Positions 50,940-60,200 of a stretch of 64,000 bases of DNA are shown here, piece by piece. Under the pieces are notes generated by a model that saw nothing but the letters and a program-made list of their open reading frames with translations, searched no databases and was not told the origin of the DNA. A program made the position numbers and the translations under genes. Each line of letters opens with the position of its first letter. The stretch's first letter is position 1. Source of the stretch: VRUE01 sp963844395. GTDB lineage: Bacteria; Actinomycetota; Thermoleophilia; Solirubrobacterales; 70-9. The stretch is taken from assembly GCA_963844395.1 (NCBI GenBank), contig CAWJNX010000001.1, forward strand, positions 682,001-746,000. The letters run 5' to 3'.

Positions 50940-51356
50940 TCAGGCGACGCTGCCGCGAGGCACGATCCATTGCGCCGGCTGCCCGGTGAGCTTGGCGATC
51001 CGCTCGAAGTCAGTGTCGTAGTGGAGAACAATCAGGCCGGCCCGCTCCGCGCACGCCGCGACGAGGAGGTCCGGTAGGGAGACCGCTCGATGCTGGGAGC
51101 GCTCGGCCAGCATTGCCTGGACCTGCAGTGCCCGCCCGGTACAGGCCTCGTCGAGCGGAGCCCGCGGCATCCCTCGCAGAGCCTCGGCGAGAGCGCGATA
51201 GGTCGCTCGGCTCGTGGCACTGTAGAGCAGCTCAAGATCAACGATGCCACAGGTGGCTATCTCTCCAGCGAGCAAAAGAGGTTCCAGCGCCTCTCGCACC
51301 TCAGGTCGGGTATCGCGTCTGGTCAGCGCGCTCTTGTCGGCGAGAAAGGTCGCCAC
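50940..51356 (-). CDS. vapC: PIN-domain ribonuclease toxin (VapC-like)
   Basis: The 138-residue protein begins VATFLADKSALTRR (first acidic residue), then CGIVDLELLYSATS (second, Glu), and VSLPDLLVAACAERAGLIVLHYDTDFERIA (third and fourth acidic residues). These are the metal-binding positions of PIN domains. Toxins of this type cleave RNA, often tRNA. The GTG at 51356 lies 7 nt after the antitoxin stop, the usual tight antitoxin-toxin order. The longer open frame upstream is antitoxin sequence in another frame. It separates the glycan locus from the pilT-like gene. Confidence 0.88.
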   Translation of the reverse strand: MATFLADKSALTRRDTRPEVREALEPLLLAGEIATCGIVDLELLYSATSRATYRALAEALRGMPRAPLDEACTGRALQVQAMLAERSQHRAVSLPDLLVAACAERAGLIVLHYDTDFERIAKLTGQPAQWIVPRGSVA

Positions 51357-51363
51357 CGGTGGA

Positions 51364-51585
51364 TCAGCGCCAGGCGCCCGACATGATCTCGGGATCGTCC
51401 AATGCCAACGCTCCAGGCCTGAACAGCAGCTCCAACAAGGTTTTGCGCTGGCGCAACATGACGACCTCTGAGAGCGCCGCATCGACCGTGTCGGTAAGCG
51501 TCTTGGTTCCCAAGATCTCCTTTGCAGCCGCCACCTTGGCCGGATCGATCTCAAACGAAGTCTTGTGTCGGGAGCCGGTGCCCAC
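51364..51585 (-). CDS. vapB: VapB-like antitoxin
   Basis: The 73-residue protein has SRHKTSFEIDPAKVAAAKEILGTKTLTDTVDAALSEVV, a ribbon-helix-helix DNA-binding N-terminus, followed by a toxin-binding tail (LLELLFRPGALALDDPEIM). GTG 51585 is 6 nt after TATACT on the minus strand, so the mRNA would be leaderless. The longer frame from 51684 includes that promoter and is rejected. It should bind the promoter and repress its own operon together with the toxin. A strong palindrome lies just upstream. Confidence 0.87.
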   Translation of the reverse strand: MGTGSRHKTSFEIDPAKVAAAKEILGTKTLTDTVDAALSEVVMLRQRKTLLELLFRPGALALDDPEIMSGAWR

Positions 51586-51591
51586 CTCACC

Positions 51592-51640
51592 AGTATAGGG
51601 CAAATCGCCCGGATAGATAGCGAAATTTATTAAATTCGCT
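51592..51640 (-). promoter_or_regulatory. vapBC promoter and palindromic operator candidate
   Basis: TATACT on the minus strand (51592-51597) is 6 nt before the antitoxin GTG. A 22-bp near-perfect inverted repeat spans 51619-51640 (arms AGCGAAATTT and AAATTCGCT around ATT). A shorter repeat GGGC/GCCC spans 51598-51610. Ribbon-helix-helix antitoxins usually bind such sites. Confidence 0.6.
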
Positions 51641-51727
51641 CTCCAAAGAGTTGTGGACGCCTCTCCTCGCTCCGTTGATTTCACTCGGCTTTAAGGAGAT
51701 CGATCATCTCGTCCGATACAGCCCCCG

Positions 51728-52831
51728 ATGTTCGACATCGACTCAGCGCTGCGCACGCTCGTCGAGCGGGGTGGTTCCGATCTCCACGTCAAGGTGGCGG
51801 TGCCGCCGACGATCCGCCTGCACGGTGAGCTGACGCCCCTGGAGGGCTTCGAGCCGCTGAGCGGCGAGGACACCCAGGAAGCCTTCCACTCAATCGCCGA
51901 GGCCCGCTCCCGGACCGAGTTTGAGGAGGCCGGCGAGGCCGACTTCTCCTACTCGATCCCCGGCGTCTCGCGCTTCCGCGTCAACACCTTCAAACAGCGC
52001 GGCTCAATCTCGATCGTCTGCCGCGCCATCCCCTTCGAAATCCGCTCGGTCGAGGAGCTGGGCCTTCCCCAGGTCGTCACCAACCTGGCCGAGGAGCAGC
52101 GCGGGATCGTGCTCGTCACCGGCACCACCGGCTCGGGCAAGTCAACGACCCTGGCGGCGATGATCGACCACATCAACCGCACCCGGACCCGTCACATCGT
52201 CACGCTCGAGGACCCGATCGAGTACCTCCACGAAGACAAAGGCTCGATCGTCAACCAGCGCGAGGTCGGTTCGGACACCGAGAGCTTCGCGCGGGCGATG
52301 CGACGCGTCCTGCGCCAGGACCCCGACGTGATCCTGATCGGCGAGATGCGCGACGAGGAGACGGTGCGGACGGCGCTGTCGGCAGCGGAGACTGGCCACC
52401 TCGTCCTCTCCACCGTCCACACCCTCGACGCGACCGAGACGATCAACCGGATCATCGACTTCTTCCCGCCCCACCTCCAGCACCAGGCCCGGGTGATGCT
52501 CGCCTCGACCCTAAGGGGGGCGATAGCCCAGCGCCTCGTCCCCGACGTGACCGGCAATGGCCGCGTCCCGGCCTCCGAGGTTCTCGTCGTCACCGGCCGC
52601 GTCCAGGACCTGATCCTCAACCCGAACGAGACCGGCAAGATCACCGAGGTGATCTCCGAGGGCGAGTACTACGGCATGCGCACCTTCGACCAGTCCCTGC
52701 TCGGCTACGTGATGGAGGGCAAGGTCAGCGAGAGCGTCGCGCTCGACTACGCCTCCAGCCCCCACGATTTCAAGCTGATGCTGGCCGCCGGCGGCCAGCG
52801 GGCGAGCGGCATCGAGCAGCTGGCTGGTTAA
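51728..52831 (+). CDS. pilT: PilT-like type IV pilus retraction ATPase
   Basis: The 367-residue secretion ATPase has an N-terminal PAS-like domain (GGSDLHVKVAVPPTIRLHGEL), Walker A GTTGSGKSTTLAAMIDH, Asp box LEDPIEYLHEDKGS, Walker B DVILIGEMRDEETVRTALSAAETGHLVLSTVHTLDA (with His box) and the C-terminal helix region LLGYVMEGKVSE. This is PilT rather than PilB. No pilin, PilC or PilM gene adjoins it. ATG 51728 lies 7 nt after GATACA (51715-51720), a weaker -10 match. It is monocistronic as far as seen. Confidence 0.93.
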   Translation: MFDIDSALRTLVERGGSDLHVKVAVPPTIRLHGELTPLEGFEPLSGEDTQEAFHSIAEARSRTEFEEAGEADFSYSIPGVSRFRVNTFKQRGSISIVCRAIPFEIRSVEELGLPQVVTNLAEEQRGIVLVTGTTGSGKSTTLAAMIDHINRTRTRHIVTLEDPIEYLHEDKGSIVNQREVGSDTESFARAMRRVLRQDPDVILIGEMRDEETVRTALSAAETGHLVLSTVHTLDATETINRIIDFFPPHLQHQARVMLASTLRGAIAQRLVPDVTGNGRVPASEVLVVTGRVQDLILNPNETGKITEVISEGEYYGMRTFDQSLLGYVMEGKVSESVALDYASSPHDFKLMLAAGGQRASGIEQLAG

Positions 52832-52942
52832 TTGCTGCATGGAGCCAGGCGCCGGTCATGTGGCAAAGGGCACTCCGTACGCGCGCCGATCTCCCACAGG
52901 CTCCTATTTAGCGGCCAGGCTACGAGGGCTTGAGAAACTGCC

Positions 52943-52971
52943 TTGACTCTTCCCTATTGATCAGCGACGAT
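52943..52971 (+). promoter_or_regulatory. Tentative promoter of the secreted protein gene at 53040
   Basis: TTGACT (52943-52948) and GACGAT (52966-52971) are 17 bp apart. The -10 match is poor. The 52832-53039 gap holds nothing else that I recognise. Confidence 0.35.
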
Positions 52972-53039
52972 AGATCGCATTGATCTTTTCTTAAAGATTG
53001 ATGCTCGCTGAGGGAAACAACCAAAAATGGGAGGAAGAC

Positions 53040-53876
53040 GTGACCCAGTCGAAGATCTATACGAGGCTGCTGGCCGCGATCGGAGCGGCGCTGATGGCCC
53101 TGGCACTGATCGCCCCGGCAGCTAATGCAGCGGAACCGGCACCCGGCTATACGCAGTTCGCCGGCTGCCCAAGTCCGGAAGAAAACCCCAATGTCGCGAT
53201 CTGCGTGCGAAATGTCATCGATGGCGGCCATTTCCAGATGGGCAACAAAGACGTGCCGATCAAAAACCCGATGACGTTAGTCGGCGGCACTGACTTCGAA
53301 TTCAAAACCTTTGCGTTCAACTCCAAAGGCGGCTTGAGCAAAGTCAAACAGACGGTTCCGGGCGGCGTTGTCGGCCTGACCGGACTGACCTGGCTGCTCG
53401 AATTCTTCGGAGTTGAAGCATTGTCGCTACACGCGACGACGGAATTGGCGGGCACCCCGAGTGTCGATCTGTTTAATCAGCCGGTTGAGCTGCCGATCAA
53501 AGTCCACCTGACCACCCCGTCGGGGGTTCTCGGCAAAAACTGCTACGTCGGGTCGAACACCAACCCAATCAAACTCAACCTGACGACCTTCACTACGAGC
53601 CCGCCGCCCCCGAACGTTCCGATTACCGGGAAAGCGCCGGAAACGAGCTTTGATGAAAGCCTTGAAATTCTTCATTTCGACAATGGTGAATTCGTCGACA
53701 ACTCGTTCGCGGCACCTGGTGCAAGTGGCTGTGTGCTGACCCTGTTCGGATTCCTGCCCATCAGCATCAATGGCCTTGTCAACACTCAATCGGGACTGCC
53801 GTCTCCGGCGGGAACTAATGAGACCCGTCAGACCTTCGACATCGAAACCACCGGTTCGGAACTCGTCTACCCATAG
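53040..53876 (+). CDS. Secreted protein of unknown function
   Basis: The 278-residue protein has a signal peptide (SKIYTRLLAAIGAALMALALIAPAANA). The mature chain is beta-rich, with GGTDFEFKTFAFN, VPGGVVGLTGLTWLLEFFGVEALSLHATTE and a late region with CVLTLFGFLPISINGLVN. GTG 53040 follows GGGAGGAAGAC, one of the best ribosome-binding sites in the window, so it may be highly expressed. It is monocistronic, with a strong terminator. It differs in composition from the six-Cys family (three conserved-looking Cys: GCPS, ICV, NCYV). I recognise no family. Confidence 0.8.
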   Translation: MTQSKIYTRLLAAIGAALMALALIAPAANAAEPAPGYTQFAGCPSPEENPNVAICVRNVIDGGHFQMGNKDVPIKNPMTLVGGTDFEFKTFAFNSKGGLSKVKQTVPGGVVGLTGLTWLLEFFGVEALSLHATTELAGTPSVDLFNQPVELPIKVHLTTPSGVLGKNCYVGSNTNPIKLNLTTFTTSPPPPNVPITGKAPETSFDESLEILHFDNGEFVDNSFAAPGASGCVLTLFGFLPISINGLVNTQSGLPSPAGTNETRQTFDIETTGSELVYP

Positions 53877-53896
53877 CGGGCTCGTCATCCGCTCGA

Positions 53897-53927
53897 TAGA
53901 AGGGCCGGGCTCGTCCCGGCCCTTCTA
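53897..53927 (+). terminator. Strong hairpin terminator
   Basis: A perfect 13-bp stem, TAGAAGGGCCGGG with CCCGGCCCTTCTA, has a 5-nt loop and starts 20 bp after the stop of the secreted protein gene. No long T tract follows. Confidence 0.78.
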
Positions 53928-54018
53928 CGTGTAGGGCAGTCGCTGGTGTCGTGCAGCTCGTGGCGAATTGATCGCCGTCCCGGCCAGCAGACTGCGCTAC
54001 GGGCCAGCAACCAAGCGT

Positions 54019-54525
54019 TCAGGATTCGCCGCAGGCCGCTATCCCGTACGCCTTTGCCAGCATTTGAGCCTCTTTGAACGGATATTTGAACTGGAGCTGC
54101 GCTTCACGAAACGCTTTCGGATCCTTCTCGGCTTTGTGTAGTGCCGCTTCGACAGCGTCGAAGATCGCGTCCACTCGCTCGGCATCTCCCGGCGGGGCTC
54201 CGAGCGCACGCACACGGTCGATCGCAGCTTCACGGTGGGGAACCATCACGGTTGCCGTCAGTTCTATTTCGATCTCTTCCCTTGACTTGCCGCTGCGCCG
54301 TGCGTCTCGAAGAAGCTTCGGTGCGCGCTCAATAAGCTTCGCACGACTCGTTTCGCAGATTGCCGTGGCGCGCTTGATGAACTCGGCCTTGCCGATAGGA
54401 GGCGCAGTTGGCACATCCCTAGTCGATGAGTTGTCACTGGCATTGCCGCAGCCAGCGAGACCGATCACTAGAGCACAGGACGCCAATAGCGCTACACGCC
54501 CAAACGCTGAAGGCTGCTTAGTCAG
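54019..54525 (-). CDS. Two-Cys family lipoprotein, copy 4 (third gene of surface operon 2; probable CTG start)
   Basis: The protein has a signal peptide with lipobox LAGC and the family marks: TAICETSR, LGAPPGDAERVD, and AYGIAACG at the end. TTG 54486 would start without a basic n-region. CTG 54525 adds LTKQPSAFGRVAL and lies 12 nt downstream of the TGA (54541) of the large secreted protein gene, just as CTG begins copy 2 in operon 1. GGAG lies 11 nt before it, a loose spacing. The parallel makes CTG likely, though not certain. Probably lipid-anchored and cotranscribed with the two genes before it. Confidence 0.72.
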   Translation of the reverse strand: MTKQPSAFGRVALLASCALVIGLAGCGNASDNSSTRDVPTAPPIGKAEFIKRATAICETSRAKLIERAPKLLRDARRSGKSREEIEIELTATVMVPHREAAIDRVRALGAPPGDAERVDAIFDAVEAALHKAEKDPKAFREAQLQFKYPFKEAQMLAKAYGIAACGES

Positions 54526-54540
54526 GTTAAGGACGCTCCG

Positions 54541-57297
54541 TCAACGCCGTTTCCCGCCCCGCCCCTTCGGGCACCCCCTCGCCTTAACCACCGGCCTCGC
54601 CCGGTGCCGCTTGGCGTTGTGGGCGCGCATGGAGAGGCGGGCCCGGTTGCGCGAGGCGCAGAGGTTGCGGCTGTTGACGATCAGGCCCTTCTGGCCGCCC
54701 TGCATCTCGACCACCACCTTGGTGATCGGGGCGTCGGGGACGTCTTGGACGGCGATGCGGATGCCGCCGCGCACCGAGTCAACCCTTGCCACCGCCTCGA
54801 AGTCAACCAGGCCGTGCAGGTCGAAGACGATGTCGGGCAGCTCGTGGTCTGAGGAGCGCAGGATCAGTGGTCCTTCCAGGGGATCCTCGAGGAGCGGCGT
54901 GAAGGCCCGGACGCTGCCGTAGACCGCTCCCGACGGGCAGGCATCGGCTGCGAACTGAACGCGGGTGCAGATCGTGCGGATGTGGGCCTGGTCGAGGAAG
55001 GCCGAGCGCGGGAAGCGCAGCACGAGGCCCTTCAGGTTGGCGTCTCCCGCTCTTGGGGCGAAAGCGCTGCGAAGGGCGGGGTTCTCGCCCCGGCGGGTGC
55101 CTCCCTTGAGGTTGAGGGAGAGCTTGGGCTTGAAGGGCAGGCTGGCGCAGTTGGCGGCCTGGAAGCGGGCTGCGCGATTGACCGAGGTGTCGTCGGCGGA
55201 GCCGAAGACATCGAGCCCTCCCCCCCAGATCTCGGCCAGGGTCTGGGACGGTTCGCAGCTGGTCGGGTTGAGGGTGAAGTCGGGGCGATCGACGTTGACG
55301 TGGATGTCCCTCACCCGCAGCGGGATGCCGGCGAGGATGTGGGGGATCGGGTCTGAGCGCGAGCCGTCAACCCGCACCTCGGCAGTCCGGGGGTCGACCG
55401 CAATCGCCTGCTGGGTAACGACCGTACCGACGTCGAAGGGGCCGGCGACGGCAGGGACGATCGCGACGACCGAGAGGGGGGCGCCGTTGTGGGGGCCGGC
55501 GAGGTAAATCTTGCCGGGGACGTAGATCAGCTGGGAGCCGACCCCGGCGCCGCCGGCGACGTCGCCGATCTCAGAGCCCGGCGGGCAGGAGGGTCTGGCC
55601 AGCTCCGAGCGGCCACTCTTTGCCTTGGCGGCAGCGATCGCCCGCGGCGGGCACTGGCCAACGCCGGCCAGCTTCGCCGTCACGCCGGGCGGCAGCTTCG
55701 CCGAGAAGCGGGTCAGGTCCTGGTCGCCGTCGCGGCGGGTGAGGCGCATGTGGAAGGGGGTGTGGGAGCCGGCGTCGTTGGTGATCGAGCCGGCGGCGAA
55801 GCCGGGGTCAAAGGGCGGCGTGCCGGCGCTCGGGCAGGGGCCGCCGCCGACTCCGTGGGTGACCTCGAAGCTCGGCTCCTCGACGAGCGGCTGGTCGGGG
55901 TTGGCCCAGGGGACGAATTCGACCCGGGTCTCGTAGGTGCCGCAGAGCGGCGGGGAGATCAGGGGGCTGCGGGCGCCCTCGCGCAGGTGGACGTGGACGC
56001 GGCTCAGGGGGACCTGGGGCAGCTCGTGGCCGGGCTCACCCAGGATCGTCGTGATCTGGCCGGTTTTGGGGTCGGGCTGCACCCTGCCCGCCACCTTGGT
56101 GAGGACGCCCAGCTCGCGGTCGCGGATCACGATGTAGAGGGCTAGGAGGGAGTTGAAGGGGTTCTCGCCCTGGGTGGCGACGAAGATCTGGCCTTTGAGG
56201 ACCTGGTCGGCCAGGAGCGGCGTCTCTGCTTCCAGGCTGCCGATCTTGGAGGCCTCCGGGCAGCCCTGGCCCGGTTCTGAGTGAAGCGCCTCGGCGGCGA
56301 ACTGGGCGGGCGAGCAGGCGGCGAGGCCCTCGGCCAGGGAGGGGTTGGCGGTGATCCCCTCGGCGAGCGTGACGACGGTCTTCTTGATGTCGGAATCGGC
56401 GGTCCCGTCGGGGTTTCTGAGCCCTTCGTCGTCGATCTCGACGTCGAAGTCGAGGCCGGTCGGCGAGGAGGCGGCCTTGGAGGTGGGCTTTGCCTCGATC
56501 TCGGGGGCGAAGTCGAGTTTCGAGCAGCCGCTCAGGCCGGGGGTCTGGGCCTCGTGGGAGACGGTGAGGGCCGGGTCCTCCCAGGGGGTCGCCTCAAAGA
56601 GGGTGGTGAGCGTCCCCTCGCAGGCGCGCGGCACGGTGAGGAAGGGGAGGTCGGGCAGGCCCGCCGCGCATTCGCCCACGCAGCCGTCGCGATCGGGGTT
56701 GTGGGCGGGGTCGGCGGGGTTGCCCCAGAGCGTCGTGGTGGAGCTGTAGAAGGGGAGCGCCTGGGAGATGTTGGTGAGCTCCGCGATCGGGCTGTAGGGG
56801 GGGTCGGGGGCGAGGCTGGCCTCGATCGTGACCGGGACGCTGTCGATCACCGCGAAGCCGAATTTGGCCACCACGCCCGGCGGCGGGACGAGGTTGTAGA
56901 GGGCGGCGCGGTCGGTGGTCTCGGGGTCATTGAAGGTCACGTCGGTTATCCCGATCTGGGAGCCGAGCGGGCAGGCCGGCGGTTTCTCCAAGAACTCAAG
57001 CGTGGTGCAGCGCTGGGTGGCGGTGGGGCTGGCGACTGCCCCAGGGGGAGCGGTGATCGTCAGGTTGCGGGGAGAGCCGTCGGGGATCTCGTAGGGGAGT
57101 TCGCCGCCCGGTTTGGTCTCCACCGCCAGCTCGATCGTCCAGGCGAAGGGGTGAACGCCGGCCTGGGTGGTGGCGGCGCCGTCTGCTTCGGTGAAGGAGA
57201 CGCTTAGGCCTTTGAGGTCGAAGGCGGCCGGGGCGGGGGTGGCGCTGGCCGCCGCCAGGAGCGAAACGGAGGCGAGGATGAGGAGGAGGCGCCTCAT
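54541..57297 (-). CDS. Large secreted protein of surface operon 2
   Basis: The 918-residue paralogue of 3627-6455 has a signal peptide (RRLLLILASVSLLAAASA), the opening FDLKGLSVSFTEADGAATTQAG, matching body segments such as SPLISPPLCGTYETR, DAGSHTPFHMRLTRRDGDQDL, DIHVNVDRPDFTLNPTSCEP and FLDQAHIRTICTRVQFAADACP, and the ending GLIVNSRNLCASRNR plus a Lys/Arg tail. The shared segments run through the whole chain in the same order. ATG 57297 overlaps the propeller gene's TGA (ATGA), identical to operon 1. No known domain is recognised. Confidence 0.86.
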   Translation of the reverse strand: MRRLLLILASVSLLAAASATPAPAAFDLKGLSVSFTEADGAATTQAGVHPFAWTIELAVETKPGGELPYEIPDGSPRNLTITAPPGAVASPTATQRCTTLEFLEKPPACPLGSQIGITDVTFNDPETTDRAALYNLVPPPGVVAKFGFAVIDSVPVTIEASLAPDPPYSPIAELTNISQALPFYSSTTTLWGNPADPAHNPDRDGCVGECAAGLPDLPFLTVPRACEGTLTTLFEATPWEDPALTVSHEAQTPGLSGCSKLDFAPEIEAKPTSKAASSPTGLDFDVEIDDEGLRNPDGTADSDIKKTVVTLAEGITANPSLAEGLAACSPAQFAAEALHSEPGQGCPEASKIGSLEAETPLLADQVLKGQIFVATQGENPFNSLLALYIVIRDRELGVLTKVAGRVQPDPKTGQITTILGEPGHELPQVPLSRVHVHLREGARSPLISPPLCGTYETRVEFVPWANPDQPLVEEPSFEVTHGVGGGPCPSAGTPPFDPGFAAGSITNDAGSHTPFHMRLTRRDGDQDLTRFSAKLPPGVTAKLAGVGQCPPRAIAAAKAKSGRSELARPSCPPGSEIGDVAGGAGVGSQLIYVPGKIYLAGPHNGAPLSVVAIVPAVAGPFDVGTVVTQQAIAVDPRTAEVRVDGSRSDPIPHILAGIPLRVRDIHVNVDRPDFTLNPTSCEPSQTLAEIWGGGLDVFGSADDTSVNRAARFQAANCASLPFKPKLSLNLKGGTRRGENPALRSAFAPRAGDANLKGLVLRFPRSAFLDQAHIRTICTRVQFAADACPSGAVYGSVRAFTPLLEDPLEGPLILRSSDHELPDIVFDLHGLVDFEAVARVDSVRGGIRIAVQDVPDAPITKVVVEMQGGQKGLIVNSRNLCASRNRARLSMRAHNAKRHRARPVVKARGCPKGRGGKRR

Positions 57298-60200
57298 TTG
57301 CTCCCCCTCCCCCGCCTTGAGCTGCGTTTGCCGCCTTTGCGCTTCTTCACGCAGCGGGCTTTGCCGCGGCGAACGACGCGGCGCTTGCCTTTCGGGCAGC
57401 GGCGCCGCCTGGCCTCGGGCGGGGTGTTGCCCTTGCCCACCGCCGAGGAGGCCGGGGTCGGAGCCTGGGGCGGCGCTGAGGCCGGCTGGCAGGCTTCCCC
57501 TTCGCAGGGGGGCACGGGGACCGGCGGCGGCGGGAAGCCGCCGCCTTCGCGGGCCTCGTAGACGTCTACGAGGCCGAAGTCCTGGGGCAGCAGGCTGGCG
57601 GCGGTCGAGAAGAAGACATCTGAGCCGCTGGCCGAGGCGTCGATGAAGTGGGAGTCGATCGAGCTTTTGCCCGAGCTGATCAGGCTGAGGCAGCCGCCGG
57701 AGCTTGCGACGTAGAGCTCGGCGCCCACTTGCTCGCACTCTTTCGCGCTTGAGGCCCGCTCCCACTCGTAGACGTCCTGCTTGCCGTTGGTGTCGCGCAG
57801 GACCAGCGCCTCGAAGCTCTCGAAGAAGAGGCGATCTCCGTCATTGGAGAGGACGCGCGAGGGGTAGAGCTGGTAGGTCCAGCCGGGGATGCGGGCGGCC
57901 TGGCGGATGCCCGCGAAGACGACCCTCCCCCGCGGCCTTGCGCCGGTGGGGTTGCAGGAGATGCAGTTAAGCTCCCCCGCCGCGCCGGGCGCCGCGTCGA
58001 AGAGGTAGACCTCCCCGTCGGGGGCGCCGCCCTCGGCGTCGCGATTGTCATAGCCGGTCAGCGAGGCCGCAGAGACAAAGGTCGCATGCAACCCGTCACC
58101 GCTCACCCGCGAGAGGCGCAGGTCGGGCAGCGCCGCGATCGGCGAGGGGGGTTCGAAGCCCGTGGTCGCGACGCCGAAGACGTCGATTGCGGCCAGTCCT
58201 GCCACGAAGGTTGCTCCCGCGCCGCGCTCGTGCAGGTAGAGGTTGGGCTGTCCCGCAGCTGCTTTTTCGCCCTCGCTGTTTTCCTCGTCCCCAGTGAGGA
58301 CGGCGCTCGAGACGAAGTAGACGCGACTGGCATCGGCGCTCATCCCCATCACACCGAGCAGGCCGCTCGGGGCGATCGAGTCGCTTGCCTGCGTCGCTGC
58401 GTCGTATTCGAACAGGCCCCCCCCGGCGCTATAGATGGCGGTGGCGCCAGTCGGGTCGGCCCCGTGAAAGCGGGTGTCTGCTGCCAGGGAGACCGGCAGG
58501 GTGCAGGCTTTTTCTGCTTCGCAGCTGCCAGCGCTGAGCGCCGCGTTAAATTTGGTCACGGTCGCGTTGGCAGAGAGGGTAAGCACGCCTTCGGCGACGG
58601 CGATGATCTCGGCTCCGATTGGGATGCCTTCCCCCGAGATTTCCTGACCGACCGCGAAGGGCAGCGGCCCTTTGGAGAGGAGCGTGACATTCGTGCCCGA
58701 GGCGGTGGCGGGCGCCGAGAGGGTGAGCGTGGTGGGTGAGACCGAAAGGATCGTCGTCCCGGCGGGGATGCCAGTGCCCGAGATCGGCTGGCCGACGACG
58801 AACTGCCCGGCGGTGGTTTCGAGAGCGGTCACTTCATCAGAACCCGCGGTGAGCGTACCTTTGCCTTTCGCGGCTTCCAGGCCTTTGACTTCGTTTGAGC
58901 CGTTGCTCAGGTCGCCGATGCCGTTGGCGATCATGCTCTGCGGCGCGGCTGGGTTCAGGCGCAGGTAGAGGGGGCCGGGCTGCTGTCCGTTTCCGCCCTC
59001 GCGGACCGGCACTTCGTTGCCGGTCGGCCCGGTTTTGGCGCTGGTCAACCAGAAGACCCGCGAGCCGTCGGCAGAGAGCGCGTTTAGGACGCTGTCCTCG
59101 CGAAAGGCGGTGAATGCGCCCTGGGCGGTGCCGCCCGAGGAGTGAACACAGGCCGCTTTGCCGCTCGGAAGCACGCTGACCAGGTGAAGCCCTCCGCCAG
59201 GGTCACCGTCGTGCAGGTAGAGCTGGTAGATGCCCTTTCCTTCTTCGGTGCCCGGCGTCGTCTTGCAGGCATTTGGCGTGAGCACCGCGTTGGCGCGAAG
59301 CAGGGTCTGGCTCGAGTCGGCCGAGATGCCCTGCACCTGGGGAAAGTAGAGGCTGTCAAGGGGTTCGGCACCGGCGCTGAAGCCAGGCGGTGGCGCTGTA
59401 GTGATCAGCTGGTAGCCCTCTTCGCCGCACTCGCGATCGTCGCGGCGGTAGAAGTTGGGCACGCCAGGCGGGGCGCCGGGTGCGAGCGCCAAGTCGGTGT
59501 CCTGGATGAACCAGCCGCTGCAGAGGTCCTCTGAGAAGGCCTTGAACTGAGCCGAGCTTGCGCCCGGTTCATAGAGGGGCAGCGAGGTGCGCGGCGGAGA
59601 GATCGAGCGCGTCAACCAGCCATCTGCGGGGTCGCGACTCGAGAGGTACTGGTTGGCGAGTGGTGAGGCCTCGGGATCTGCGAAGGCTCGCACCGAGGTA
59701 TAGGTGGCCCGGTTGCCATCGAGCGACGCCATCTGGAAGACGGCGCTGCCGGTGGTGGCAATGTCGCCGTTCTCCTTGTCGAGCGGGCTCACCATCTCAT
59801 AGGCGCGGCAGTCGGGCAGGTGCCCGGAGAGCCCGGTGCGCAAGGCCTGGTTGGGGCAGTCCGTCTTTGCTTTCGGGGCGAGCGGCAGCGTCGTAAAGGT
59901 CGCTTCGGCCCCGATCGTCGGGCCGCCTCCGCTCGACTCGGCCACGAAGCGGTAGTGGTAAGTGGTGCTCGGTTCCAGGCCGCCGAGGAAGATCCCCGCG
60001 CTGGTGATCGGGGCGTCTTTGACCTCGGTGGTCAGAAGGGCGCCGGGCGGCAGCGGCTCCTGGGAGAGGCAGTTGCCTTCGGAGCATTTGCCGGTCCCGT
60101 ACTCGACATAGAGGCGAGTGTCGGGCCAGAAGTGGGGGTTGATCGCCGCTCGCACGGTCGCGCCGTCGCTGCCCACCGAGACCGCGTACTGGTCTGAGAT

